35,097 bases of DNA from Desulfobacterales bacterium. GTDB taxonomy: Bacteria > Desulfobacterota > Desulfobacteria > Desulfobacterales > JAHEIW01. The stretch is taken from the NCBI GenBank assembly GCA_030066985.1, contig JASJAN010000046.1, positions 1 through 35,097 of the forward strand, read 5' to 3'. The first letter of the stretch is position 1, and every line of letters starts with the position of its first letter. The notes beneath the pieces were generated by a model, which was not told where the DNA came from, did no database searches, and was given only the letters and a program-made list of their open reading frames with translations. The position numbers and the translations under genes are program-made. This document shows, one piece after another, positions 16,796 to 24,520 of the stretch.

Positions 16796-17233
16796 TTATT
16801 GTCCTATTTCAAGTGCTTTGAGCGCCATGTCTTTGGCGGATTGAATAGCGGTCACACCGGCTTCATAGCTTCGTGTAGCTGAGATCATATTCACCATTTC
16901 TTCCATCAGATTGATATTGGGCATGGCCAGGTAACCGTTATCATCTGCATCGGGATGGGTGGGATCGTATTTCATAATCGGCTTACGGGTATCCTCGACA
17001 ATATCCACTACAGCGACTTCTTTTAAATATTCTGTTTGCCGGGAACGCAGCATTTCCCGGAATGAGACTGCGTGTGGCTGGGCAGCAAAAATCGGATCTT
17101 GGCGGCGATAGGGCCCGCCGTCCTTTGTGCGCGTGGTATTGATATTGGCCAGATTGGCAGAAATCAGGTTCATGCGAAGACGCTGCGCTGATAATCCCGA
17201 TGAGCTGACGTGAAGGGCATCAAAGAAATCCAT
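16796..17233 (-). CDS. flgC: FlgC, proximal rod protein
   Basis: Proximal rod subunit. It is 145 residues with the N-terminal rod signature SSSGLSAQRLRMNLISANLA followed by NINTTRTKDGGPYRRQDPIF, which is diagnostic of FlgC. The C-terminal region is NINLMEEMVNMISATRSYEA. A very strong AAGGAGGAGGG lies just upstream of the ATG, inside the end of flgB. The gap from flgB is 2 nt. Confidence 0.97.
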   Translation of the reverse strand: MDFFDALHVSSSGLSAQRLRMNLISANLANINTTRTKDGGPYRRQDPIFAAQPHAVSFREMLRSRQTEYLKEVAVVDIVEDTRKPIMKYDPTHPDADDNGYLAMPNINLMEEMVNMISATRSYEAGVTAIQSAKDMALKALEIGQ

Positions 17234-17235
17234 GA

Positions 17236-17655
17236 TTATTTCCCTCCTCCTTGAATAACATTCCTAAGTCCCTGAAATTTTTTCTTAATAAGCTGGGCAG
17301 CAGTCCGGTACAAAATGGTATTTTCTGCTAATTTACCCATGGTCCGGTCCAAGTCAACGGTATTGCCGTCAGCCCTCAAGTTAAGCGGCGACGGATCGCT
17401 TTGTTTGATCTTGACATCATCGCTGGTCTGCCGGCGCCCGTTTAAATGCCGGGGTCCGGTGCGGATCAACGTCAGAGGTCTTGCGGAGCGGCCTTTTCTC
17501 TGGCGCACATCCTCCATAACGACCTCAAATGCTTTGTAATTGGGCGTATCTATATTGGCGATATTGGATGTCAACACCCGATGTCGCAAGGAACCCCTGT
17601 TAAGGGTTTTTTGAAGGCTCGAAATAGTCCCTTCAAAAAGTGTTTCCGTTGGCAT
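17236..17655 (-). CDS. flgB: FlgB, proximal rod protein
   Basis: Proximal rod subunit, 139 residues from the ATG at 17655. It has the motif LRHRVLTSNIANIDTPNYKA near the N-terminus and the C-terminal LAENTILYRTAAQLIKKKFQ. The open frame reaches an ATG at 17673, but that extension (ATGAGGAGA) contains the AGGAG that serves as the ribosome-binding site for the ATG at 17655, so the shorter form is preferred. It opens the flgB-to-fliJ operon behind the sigma-54 promoter at 17817-17832, with a leader of about 150 nt. Confidence 0.94.
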   Translation of the reverse strand: MPTETLFEGTISSLQKTLNRGSLRHRVLTSNIANIDTPNYKAFEVVMEDVRQRKGRSARPLTLIRTGPRHLNGRRQTSDDVKIKQSDPSPLNLRADGNTVDLDRTMGKLAENTILYRTAAQLIKKKFQGLRNVIQGGGK

Positions 17656-17725
17656 AGGCAACTTTCTCCTCATGTGCTTAGGGCCTCAAAAATAATTTGT
17701 TTCTATTAATCAAGGCAGTTTTCCA

Positions 17726-17788
17726 CCACAAAGGGCACGAAGGGGCTTTGAAGTCACTACAATTATTATCTCCTCGTGCTCTTCGTGG
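17726..17788. repeat. Imperfect 19-bp inverted repeat in flgB leader
   Basis: The left arm at 17726-17744 begins CCACAAAGGGCACGAAG. The right arm at 17770-17788 is the reverse complement of CCACGAAGAGCACGAGG plus AG. The arms match at 15 of 19 positions. All four differences are transitions, and two of them become G-U pairs in the minus-strand transcript. The 25-nt loop is A/T-rich. It lies between the predicted transcription start (about 17806) and flgB. The CACGAAGRG unit is itself repetitive, so this may be a dispersed palindromic element. Confidence 0.6.
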
Positions 17789-17816
17789 TTTTATTAAACG
17801 CATTAATATTAGATCG

Positions 17817-17832
17817 AGCAATTTTCATACCA
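17817..17832 (-). promoter_or_regulatory. Sigma-54 promoter for flgB operon
   Basis: The minus strand reads TGGTATGAAAATTGCT: exact GG-N10-GC spacing, a perfect TTGCT -12 element and a -24 element differing from TGGCACG only by two C-to-T transitions. The predicted start is near 17806. This is the likely target of FlrC for the rod, MS-ring, switch and export-ATPase genes. Confidence 0.83.
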
Positions 17833-17985
17833 GCGTGCTGAGACGGCATACTGAGAGCAGGAATATACATTTATTCAATAAATACAGAATAATACCTATA
17901 TATCTTTTCATGGGCTGCAAACCTGCAAGCGGCAAAAACTACCGTCTAACCGTTTACATACGGGCCCTTGCCGGCGTTAGAATAT

Positions 17986-19380
17986 CTAACTGTTTTGAGC
18001 TGCGGTTTCAGCCTGAGATGCTTCCAGTTCCTGTTTGTATTCTTTTAGCTTGTTTCGCAGTGTTCTAATGCTGATGCCAAGCAATTCCGCAGCCCGGGTA
18101 CGGTTGTCGTCAACATCACTCAGGGTTTTGGTGATCAATTTCTTTTCCATCTCCTTGACCGTCATACCGGCCTGAATCGAAATGGCCGGCTGGGCGGCGT
18201 CATCAAATTCGTCAACGTCTAAAAACAGGTGCTCCGGTAACAGTTTGGGGCCGTTGCTGATGAGCACCGCCCGCTCGATCGTGTTTTCCAGTTCTCTGAT
18301 ATTGCCTTTCCAAGGATTGCCGACCAATCGCGCCAGAGCGGCATCGGACATCTTGAGCATTTCCCTCTGGTTCATTTGACAAAATTTCTCGAGAAAATGC
18401 GTCACCAGAAGCGGGATGTCCCCTTTGCGTTCTCGGAGCGGTGGAATGGTAAATGGCACCACATTGATGCGATAATACAAATCCTCACGAAATTTGCGTT
18501 CTGATACGGCTTTTTTCAAATCCACATTGCTAATAGCCACCACACGCGCATTCATGGGAACGGATCGGCTGCCCCCGATCCGATCGATCTCCCTTTCCTG
18601 CAAAACGCGCAGCAGTTTGGCCTGCAGAGGCGGTGTCATTTCACTGATTTCATCGAGCACAACAGTTCCGTGTTTGGCCAGTTCAAACTTGCCCATTTTA
18701 CGACCCACAGCACCGGTAAAAGCACCTTTTTCATGACCGAACAGCTCACTTTCAGCCAACGTTTCTGGTAAAGCTGCGCAATTGAGCGCTACATAGGGTT
18801 CGTCCGGATAGCCGCTGTTTTCATGAATGTAAGCAGCCAATAGTTCTTTGCCGGTTCCGCTCTCGCCCTGAATCAGAATGGTTGAGCGGCTGGCTGCCAC
18901 GTTCTTTGCAAGCTTTAAAATATCTAATAATTTTATATTATTAGTAACTAATGTCTTAACTGTTGCTGTAGGATTAGACATTTGCTTTGATGGCCATTTA
19001 TCACCATTTTCATCCATACACCCAAGGACTTTTTTGACCGTCGCCACCAAGGTTTCAAATGAAAACGGCTTCAACAAATAATCAGCTGCGCCGGCTTGCA
19101 TGGCCTCAACTGCATTGTGGATGGAACCAAAGGCGGTGATCACAATGACCGCAATCTCGGGCTTTAGCTTCTTTAGCGCTCCGATAAGTTCCATACCTGA
19201 CATTCCAGGCATTTTTAGGTCCGTGATGACCAGGCTGATCGGATCTTTTTTGATCTTAACCAGAGCGTCCGTGCCGCTAACCGTGCTCTCAACGCTAAAA
19301 CCACTTCTGGTGAGCGCATGTGAAAGTGCGCTGCGCATCTCCGATTCGTCATCGACGATTAATATTGGCGCAAGGCCCAT
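17986..19380 (-). CDS. flrC: FlrC/FleR-type sigma-54 response regulator
   Basis: NtrC-family transcription activator of 464 residues. The receiver domain (about 4-118) has acidic residues in [12 protein letters not shown], the phosphoacceptor Asp in [13 protein letters not shown] and the conserved Lys in YLLKPF. The AAA+ domain (about 150-385) has Walker A GESGTGKE, the sigma-54 contact loop [15 protein letters not shown] as Walker B and an R-finger region. The C-terminal Fis-type helix-turn-helix reads [20 protein letters not shown]. It lies 23 nt after the FlrB kinase, so the pair is cotranscribed. By position and family it should activate the flgB, fliK and motA promoters. Confidence 0.93.
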   Translation of the reverse strand: MGLAPILIVDDESEMRSALSHALTRSGFSVESTVSGTDALVKIKKDPISLVITDLKMPGMSGMELIGALKKLKPEIAVIVITAFGSIHNAVEAMQAGAADYLLKPFSFETLVATVKKVLGCMDENGDKWPSKQMSNPTATVKTLVTNNIKLLDILKLAKNVAASRSTILIQGESGTGKELLAAYIHENSGYPDEPYVALNCAALPETLAESELFGHEKGAFTGAVGRKMGKFELAKHGTVVLDEISEMTPPLQAKLLRVLQEREIDRIGGSRSVPMNARVVAISNVDLKKAVSERKFREDLYYRINVVPFTIPPLRERKGDIPLLVTHFLEKFCQMNQREMLKMSDAALARLVGNPWKGNIRELENTIERAVLISNGPKLLPEHLFLDVDEFDDAAQPAISIQAGMTVKEMEKKLITKTLSDVDDNRTRAAELLGISIRTLRNKLKEYKQELEASQAETAAQNS

Positions 19381-19403
19381 AATGTAAAACTCCGCCTAAC
19401 ACT

Positions 19404-20552
19404 TTAAATGTTGTCAACATCTCCTTGTGGTTCAGCCCAGACCGGCAGGGTCAGAACACATCGGGTGCCCTCGGGGCTGCTGGTAATATCGATGCTGCCG
19501 CCATGCATTTTGATAATATTATGAACAATGGTCAGCCCTAATCCGGTACCCTTCTTGCGAGTGGTGTAGAATGGGTCAAAAATTTTGGGTAAATCTGCCT
19601 GGGCAATCCCACAACCGTTATCAACCAGATGAACTTCAGCCAATAGTGATCCGGATAGGCTGCTGGTTTTGTGGGTAGAAATCACCAATCGACCCCCGTT
19701 GGACATCGCCTGGATGGCATTTAAGATTAAATTCAAAAAAACCTGCTTGAGCAATTCCAGATCACCCTTGATGGACATCGTTTCTGCGATCAGCTCGGTC
19801 TGAACCTCAATACCGTCCTGGGCATCCAACAAATGCCCGGCAAAAAACAGAGAATCTTTTAATGCCTCATGAACGTCTAACACCTGTTCGTCCAGCTGCT
19901 GATCCGGGCGCATAAACAGCAACAAGTTGGAAACAATATTATTAATGCTTTTAACACCCGCAGAAATATGCTCTGCCAATGTTTTCAACTCATCAAATTC
20001 CTGCAAATCAGCAACCAACATGGTTGAGAATAACTCGATACTGCCTAGTGGGTTACGGATTTCATGGGCAATTCGGGCAGCCATCTCACCCATCGCCGCC
20101 AATCGACCTGTGCGTTTGGCCTGCAACTCAGCGCTTTGCATCCGCGTGATGTCGGTCAGAGAGACTAACGTCCCAATATTGCCATCGTTGACCGAATTCA
20201 GGGGAGATACGGCGACATTCAGATGCAACTGCTGTTTTTCGTTGGCGGGCACGAGTATTGTTTGTATTTCGGTGGTCGCTTTCGTTTTGAGAATCTTCTT
20301 GATATCCAGCGCCGGATGTTGAAAATAGCCGGCTTCAAACGCCTGCTCGAATGTGTGGCCCAATACGTCTTTGGCAGCATATCCGGTTATCTGCTCGGCG
20401 GTTCGGTTAAAGCTGACAATTTTGCCCGTTGGGTCCAATGCCACCACACCGGTCGGGATACTTTCAAAAATAGGTGTCATGTAGCAATTTTGAGCAATTG
20501 GTTTTGCAGCGGCAGTATTGACCGCCGTAATAACATTTTTAGAAGATGGCAT
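19404..20552 (-). CDS. flrB: FlrB/FleS-type PAS sensor histidine kinase
   Basis: Soluble histidine kinase of 382 residues, the presumed partner of FlrC. A PAS domain (about 27-140) includes GVVALDPTGKIVSFNRTAEQ. The H-box is MAARIAHEIRNPLGSIELFS with the phosphoryl-accepting His at about 167. ATP-binding motifs are NLILNAIQAM (N box), VDNGCGI (G1), IFDPFYTTRKKGTGLGL (F/G2) and GTRCVLTLPV. No transmembrane segment is seen, so it senses a cytoplasmic signal, as FlrB does for assembly state. A sigma-54 promoter lies about 95 nt upstream. The ribosome site is weak; an internal ATG at 20480 is a less likely start. Confidence 0.92.
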   Translation of the reverse strand: MPSSKNVITAVNTAAAKPIAQNCYMTPIFESIPTGVVALDPTGKIVSFNRTAEQITGYAAKDVLGHTFEQAFEAGYFQHPALDIKKILKTKATTEIQTILVPANEKQQLHLNVAVSPLNSVNDGNIGTLVSLTDITRMQSAELQAKRTGRLAAMGEMAARIAHEIRNPLGSIELFSTMLVADLQEFDELKTLAEHISAGVKSINNIVSNLLLFMRPDQQLDEQVLDVHEALKDSLFFAGHLLDAQDGIEVQTELIAETMSIKGDLELLKQVFLNLILNAIQAMSNGGRLVISTHKTSSLSGSLLAEVHLVDNGCGIAQADLPKIFDPFYTTRKKGTGLGLTIVHNIIKMHGGSIDITSSPEGTRCVLTLPVWAEPQGDVDNI

Positions 20553-21136
20553 TTAATTCTTAACTATTCGTTATTTATATTTATTTTATTAAAAACACCT
20601 GTTACATCAAAAGGTCCGCAAAACAGGTTTGACGCGCATCAATTGAGCAATTATCATGCCATGGAAGACTAGCGGTTTCAGCTGTTTAGGATGCAGGAGC
20701 GGTTCTGCATCTGCCGCTTTTCTTTTCGGGTGGTGAGTCGAATTGTAAAATAGTCGCTGATTAATATAACCACTTGAAATAATGTTTAAATAATTAATAT
20801 TAAAAAATATCTTGTTTAATAAAAGGATTTTTGCACAATCTCACTGATGCGCAAAACCCAAAATAATTTAACTAAATTTCAGTCACTTCGATGGTGATTA
20901 GGTTCCAAGTTCTGTCAATTTTTCACGTCGCACACGTCACCGCATTGACGCTCAAGTACCGGTTTTGAAAGACAAAGTGAACACTACAAGGGATAGATCC
21001 GTATGTGGCTGAATCACACGGTATGGTCTGGGAAAACCGCATGATCGGACCGTCGGGATTTTTCTCGAGTGGGAGTGCGCCAATCAGGCAGCACGGTGAA
21101 TCAAACGCTTCTCATTGGAAATCAAAATACAATCGG
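20553..21136. other. Intergenic region between flrA-like gene and flrB
   Basis: A 584-nt stretch without a gene I can support. It holds the flrB sigma-54 promoter (20646-20661). Upstream of this is a very A/T-rich tract (about 20760-20830), in the position where DNA bending or activator binding would be expected for a sigma-54 promoter. The portion 20990-21136 is more G/C-rich; short plus-strand frames there match nothing I recognise and could be remnant sequence. Confidence 0.55.
20646..20661 (-). promoter_or_regulatory. Sigma-54 promoter for flrBC
   Basis: The minus strand reads TGGCATGATAATTGCT, with exact GG-N10-GC spacing, TGGCA(T)G at -24 and perfect TTGCT at -12. The predicted start is near 20635, with a leader of about 83 nt. 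The obvious activator is the receiver-less FlrA/FleQ-like protein encoded just upstream. Confidence 0.85.
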
Positions 21137-22198
21137 TCAAGTGGCGTATTGTTGAATTCGGTGACGCTTAATTTTCTCTACCAAAGTTGTGCGGTTCAAT
21201 TGGAGCAGTTTGGCAGCTTTATTTTTGACCCATTTGGTTTTTTCCAAAGATTGTAATATTAAATCTTTCTCAAACTCGGTAACAGCGCTGTTTAAACAGA
21301 TTCCCGCGTCTGTAACCTCTATGGACTGGTTATTTTGATACCCGTTAACCACCATAAGCTCTTTTGGCAAATCATTTAATGAGATCTGGCCCGAACCGAT
21401 GAGCACCACCAGTCTTTCGATGACGTTGCGAAGCTCGCGCACATTTCCCGGCCACCCATAATGCACCATAACATCAAGTGCTTCATCAGAAATCCCATCT
21501 ATCTGCCTATTATTCTTGTTATTATACATTTGAATAAAATAGGAGGTCAAATAGGGTATATCAGCTCTACGATCTCTTAGAGCAGGAAGGCCAATGGGAA
21601 TGACGTAAAGACGGTAAAACAGATCGTCTCGAAAATGTCCATTTTTTACCGCTTCTGGCAAATCGCGATGTGTCGCTGCAATCACCCTGACATCCACTTT
21701 AATGGTCTTGGCACCACCGACCTGCTCAAATTCACCCTCTTCCAAAACCTTGAGCACCTTGACCTGCAAATCAGGACTCATATCGCCGATCTCATCTAAA
21801 AAAATCGTGCCGCCATGGGCCAGTTCAAATTTTCCTGATTTGGAAACCGTAGCACCGGTGAATGCACCCCGCACATGTCCAAACAGTTCACTCTCAAGTA
21901 AATTTTCAGGTATTGCACCACAATTTATTGAAATAAATGGTTTATTTTTACGATTGGATCTTTGATGAATTGCTTTGGCCACCAGTCCTTTGCCTGTGCC
22001 GGTTTCACCGGTGATCAAAATCGTGCTGTCACTATCGGCTACTTTTTCAACCAACTCGAAAACCGCTTGCATCCTTTCACTACGACCGATGATGGCATTG
22101 CATGAATCATGCGAATTGAGTTGCGCCAGAACCATTGAGTTTTTAACAAAAAGATCGGAATTGGGGGCTGGAACTTTGCTGACGGCCAAATTCTGCAC
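21137..22198 (-). CDS. FlrA/FleQ-like sigma-54 activator without receiver domain
   Basis: Enhancer-binding protein of 353 residues. A short N-terminal tail (about 38 residues) has no receiver or FleQ-type domain. The AAA+ module (about 36-270) has Walker A GETGTGKG, GAFTGA in GHVRGAFTGATVSKSGK, Walker B TIFLDEIGDM and the sensor region YGWPGNVRELRNVIERL. The C-terminal Fis-type helix-turn-helix NKAAKLLQLNRTTLVEKIKR closely resembles the FleQ/FlrA recognition helix. The start is GTG with a strong AGGAGG 5 nt before the AAG that precedes it. It lies upstream of flrBC, where a master regulator of the FlrA/FleQ type is expected. In Walker A the usual Glu after Lys is Gly. Activity may be controlled by synthesis or a partner such as FlhG rather than by phosphorylation. 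Confidence 0.88.
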   Translation of the reverse strand: MQNLAVSKVPAPNSDLFVKNSMVLAQLNSHDSCNAIIGRSERMQAVFELVEKVADSDSTILITGETGTGKGLVAKAIHQRSNRKNKPFISINCGAIPENLLESELFGHVRGAFTGATVSKSGKFELAHGGTIFLDEIGDMSPDLQVKVLKVLEEGEFEQVGGAKTIKVDVRVIAATHRDLPEAVKNGHFRDDLFYRLYVIPIGLPALRDRRADIPYLTSYFIQMYNNKNNRQIDGISDEALDVMVHYGWPGNVRELRNVIERLVVLIGSGQISLNDLPKELMVVNGYQNNQSIEVTDAGICLNSAVTEFEKDLILQSLEKTKWVKNKAAKLLQLNRTTLVEKIKRHRIQQYAT

Positions 22199-22326
22199 CT
22201 TCTCCTCCTTTGAATGGGTTTAGAAACAGTTGCTAACTTCGCCGGGAGTGCTGAATTTTATAATGAGGTCATCTTTTTCCGCGTAGCTCGCGCGTGATCT
22301 GAGTGATCAGAGACAAGGACGGATTT

Positions 22327-22342
22327 AGCAATAACCATGCCG
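22327..22342 (-). promoter_or_regulatory. Sigma-54-like promoter for flrA-like gene
   Basis: The minus strand reads CGGCATGGTTATTGCT: exact GG-N10-GC spacing and perfect TTGCT at -12, with the first T of the -24 element replaced by C. The predicted start is near 22315, about 117 nt before the GTG start. If real, the master activator would itself be sigma-54 dependent, perhaps autoregulated. Confidence 0.65.
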
Positions 22343-22728
22343 TCAACTAACATATGGTGGGTAGCATAGCGGAAGAATGTCGCGTGATTCCAGTCGCAGA
22401 AAAATACAGCTCAACATGAAGGTATGGGTAAGATCTGGTGCCACTATATTTTGTGCTAAACAATGGCTTTACAAAATGTGGGTGTTGGCGAAGAAAATAA
22501 CAAGCAGCCTTTCCGGCTGAATTTGGGAGCCAATAATTTGCCGATTCAGCGCACTAATTTTTGCAATCTGCAAAAAATGTCGCCATTGGCTTTTGCTAAA
22601 TGAAATAATTTGTGTTCACCCCCGCTTGATGGGATATAAGAGCAGCCCGATTCTGGATTGAAGTCCTGTCCGGTTTTAGGGCAAAGATTTTAAATGAGGA
22701 ATAAATTTAGGTTGTTGGAATAAAGCTT

Positions 22729-22764
22729 GGGGCGCATCCCCATGGCGGCAAACCCATTTGCCCC
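22729..22764. repeat. G/C-rich palindromic element
   Basis: Two adjacent inverted repeats: GGGG-CGCAT-CCCC (22729-22741) and GGCAAA-CCCA-TTTGCC (22747-22762). An alternative outer pairing joins GGGGC (22729-22733) with GCCCC (22760-22764). No T-tract follows on the minus strand, so it is not a standard terminator, though it lies about 70 nt past the HDOD stop. It resembles dispersed REP-like palindromes. Confidence 0.45.
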
Positions 22765-22830
22765 TACTGATCTAAAATTAAATCCAATATGCAATTTTGC
22801 ATTTTGCCAAAACCGTTATCAGGGTCCGTA

Positions 22831-23688
22831 TTAGGGGGTATAGGTAATAAAAAGGCTGATATCATCAAATTCCTTTTGGATGTCGGCCAGAAGTGCTTCA
22901 ATGGCTTGAGGTCTGATCCGCAAACTATCCCAGGCAGCTTTATCCAGTGCCGGCATCTTGTTGTCGCCCGCATAGCCGATATTGAGGGAGCGGCACAGAA
23001 TATCCGCCAGATGCACAATGGCAGCTTCAAATGCAAAACGACCGGCCGTACTGGGCTGATGATGGTGTAAAATGACGCTCACCAATTTAGGGGGCAAATT
23101 CCAGCGTTCAGCCAGCAATTTCCCGACTTCCGGATGACCGTAGCCTAGAATGGTTTCCTCGGCTGTGATCATCAGTATATTCTTATCTCCAACCAGCCGG
23201 TTAATATCTTTGAAGGCCTGGGACAAAAATATCATTTCTACAATTTTTCCAATATCATGCAAAAGACCGGCAACAAACAGCTCCTCAACCTTGTCGTAGC
23301 GCAAATGTTTGCCGATCACCTTAGCGGCTACTGCACATCCCAGTGAGTGATCCCAGAACTGTTCCTGGCGTATCAGACTGATTTTTTTACGATTCGAAAA
23401 AAGGTCAAACACAGAAGTGGTTAGCAGCAAATTGCGAATGGCATCAAAGCCCAGCAGCACGATGGCCCCGGTGATCGTTGAAATTCGCTGAGGAAATCCA
23501 TAAAAAGATGAATTTACCAATTTTAGCAACCGGGCAGCCAAAACCTGATCGTCGGTAATGATTCTGGCCAGATCCCGGGCGGAGGACTTGGGATCGTTGA
23601 CAAGCTCCGTTATCCTCAGAACGGTTCGCGGCAAAGTCGGCAGATCCTCTACCCGCGAAATGACTCGGTCGATATCAGGTGCTTTCAT
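22831..23688 (-). CDS. HDOD domain protein
   Basis: HDOD-family protein of 285 residues. HDOD is a metal-dependent-phosphohydrolase-like fold that usually acts in signalling and is often near motility or cyclic-di-GMP genes. The domain spans about 12-215. Typical sequence includes VEDLPTLPRTVLRITELVND, LARIITDDQVLAARLLKLVN and SSFYGFPQRISTITGAIVLL, and an HD-like GLLHDIGKIVEMIF (about 140-153). No receiver or output domain is attached. Its start overlaps the end of the preceding small gene by 14 nt, so the two are translationally coupled. The position next to the flagellar regulators suggests a role in controlling flagellar gene expression or number, but that is inference. Confidence 0.85.
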   Translation of the reverse strand: MKAPDIDRVISRVEDLPTLPRTVLRITELVNDPKSSARDLARIITDDQVLAARLLKLVNSSFYGFPQRISTITGAIVLLGFDAIRNLLLTTSVFDLFSNRKKISLIRQEQFWDHSLGCAVAAKVIGKHLRYDKVEELFVAGLLHDIGKIVEMIFLSQAFKDINRLVGDKNILMITAEETILGYGHPEVGKLLAERWNLPPKLVSVILHHHQPSTAGRFAFEAAIVHLADILCRSLNIGYAGDNKMPALDKAAWDSLRIRPQAIEALLADIQKEFDDISLFITYTP

Positions 23689-24025
23689 TTTGCTTATCCG
23701 GATCCGTTAAGCTCTTTTGCAGCTGCCGGCTGGCGGCCTTCATGATTTCCTGCATGACCGGATCATCCACCACGTCGGCAAACTTGGCCTGCAGCTCCTT
23801 TTCAATACTCTCGCGGGTCTCAAACTCAACCGTGTATTCAGATGATTCACTCTTTTGGCCCCGCCCTTTAACGCTGATCTGCTCGATTCCCCAGGTTTTG
23901 AGCATCCAGATGCGTTTGCGGGTCAGAGCGGTTCCCTTCTCAATCAGCAACAAGTCTTGCTGGTTATAAACTGATCTCGCCAGAACCATTCCAGGTTTTA
24001 AGGCATCAATTTTTAGATGGACCAC
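23675..24025 (-). CDS. Small protein resembling the N-terminal domain of HD-GYP proteins
   Basis: A 116-residue soluble protein. The first about 52 residues follow a pattern often found in front of HD-GYP/HD domains (DUF3391-like): LKPGMVLARSVYNQQDLLLI then KGTALTRKRIWMLKTWGIEQ. The rest is a charged helical tail. It is coupled to the HDOD gene downstream (14 nt overlap). A sensor/partner subunit normally fused to an HD-type domain may have been split off here into its own gene. No function is established. It is divergently arranged with respect to the flagellin transcription unit. Confidence 0.7.
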   Translation of the reverse strand: MVHLKIDALKPGMVLARSVYNQQDLLLIEKGTALTRKRIWMLKTWGIEQISVKGRGQKSESSEYTVEFETRESIEKELQAKFADVVDDPVMQEIMKAASRQLQKSLTDPDKQNEST

Positions 24026-24323
24026 AACAACCTCAAGTATTTTTACTTTGGCGTAATCGGGTATTGGTGCAAAACCGTATGCGTTTGAACCAGTCTTAGG
24101 TCGGTTTTTTACAGCCTGTTGTGCTCAATGCGCATGATGCTTTGCATACACCACCTTATCTTCAAATGCAATAATCGCAACGAATTCGGATCCTTTTTTT
24201 GACCCTCCCGTTAAATATCCACATTAATTCAATAAATTATATCATTCAAAGCCCAATTCTGCCAGCGGTTAATGAAAAATTTCGACCCAAGATTTTGGAT
24301 TCCCGCCATGCCTGCCAGCAAGA

Positions 24324-24350
24324 TCAAGTAACTTTCCAAAAGACCGATAA
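24324..24350 (+). promoter_or_regulatory. Sigma-28 (FliA)-like promoter for flagellin
   Basis: TCAAGTAA, 11 nt, then ACCGATAA: the spacing equals that of the FliA consensus TAAAGTTT-N11-GCCGATAA. The -10 element matches 7 of 8 and the -35 core TCAA matches TAAA at 3 of 4. The predicted start is near 24357. Late-class sigma-28 control of flagellin behind a sigma-54 cascade is the usual arrangement. No fliA gene is visible in the window. Confidence 0.65.
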
Positions 24351-24483
24351 TACAGAAAAGGGTGTTGAGGTTAAAACATGCGGTCATGGCGAATCAGCCG
24401 TGCTTCAGAAAAGCACCCAAATAGTAAAAAAACTTAAAGTTATCCACTATTTTCCCGATAACAATCTGGTAGCCAAAAAAACA

Positions 24484-24520
24484 GGGTCTGAAAGGAGGCG
24501 GGGCAACATCAGAAAGACCC
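24484..24520 (+). promoter_or_regulatory. Leader hairpin with orphan Shine-Dalgarno in loop
   Basis: GGGTCT (24484-24489) pairs perfectly with AGACCC (24515-24520), and the 25-nt loop contains AAAGGAGG (24491-24498) with no start codon at a suitable distance. A second hairpin (GTGCTT-CAGA-AAGCAC, 24400-24415) lies upstream. GGA in a loop is the type of site bound by CsrA; FlbT, encoded next to flagellin, is another RNA-level regulator that acts on flagellin leaders in Caulobacter. Confidence 0.45.

Larger units (their letters stand above)
17656..17985. other. Leader and promoter region between flrC and flgB
   Basis: A 330-nt stretch without a supportable gene; plus-strand frames here show no family resemblance. 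It contains the flgB sigma-54 promoter (17817-17832), an imperfect 19-bp inverted repeat inside the predicted leader (17726-17788), and a small palindrome GTTAGA-ATA-TCTAAC that overlaps the flrC stop. No clear Rho-independent terminator for flrC was seen. Confidence 0.6.
22199..22830. other. Intergenic region between HDOD gene and flrA-like gene
   Basis: A 632-nt stretch without a supportable gene on either strand. It includes a sigma-54-like promoter (22327-22342) for the flrA-like gene and a G/C-rich palindromic element (22729-22764) shortly after the HDOD stop. The rest is ordinary, moderately A/T-rich spacer in which I recognise nothing. Confidence 0.55.

Noticed and set aside
20990-21136. 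G/C-richer patch after the flrA-like gene, considered as a mobile-element or intron remnant
   Set aside because: No domain V-like hairpin, terminal repeats or reverse-transcriptase sequence could be found.
24050-24340. Search for a sigma-54 promoter in front of flagellin
   Set aside because: Several GG...GC pairs have wrong spacing (9, 11 or 12 nt); none fits, while a sigma-28-like site does.
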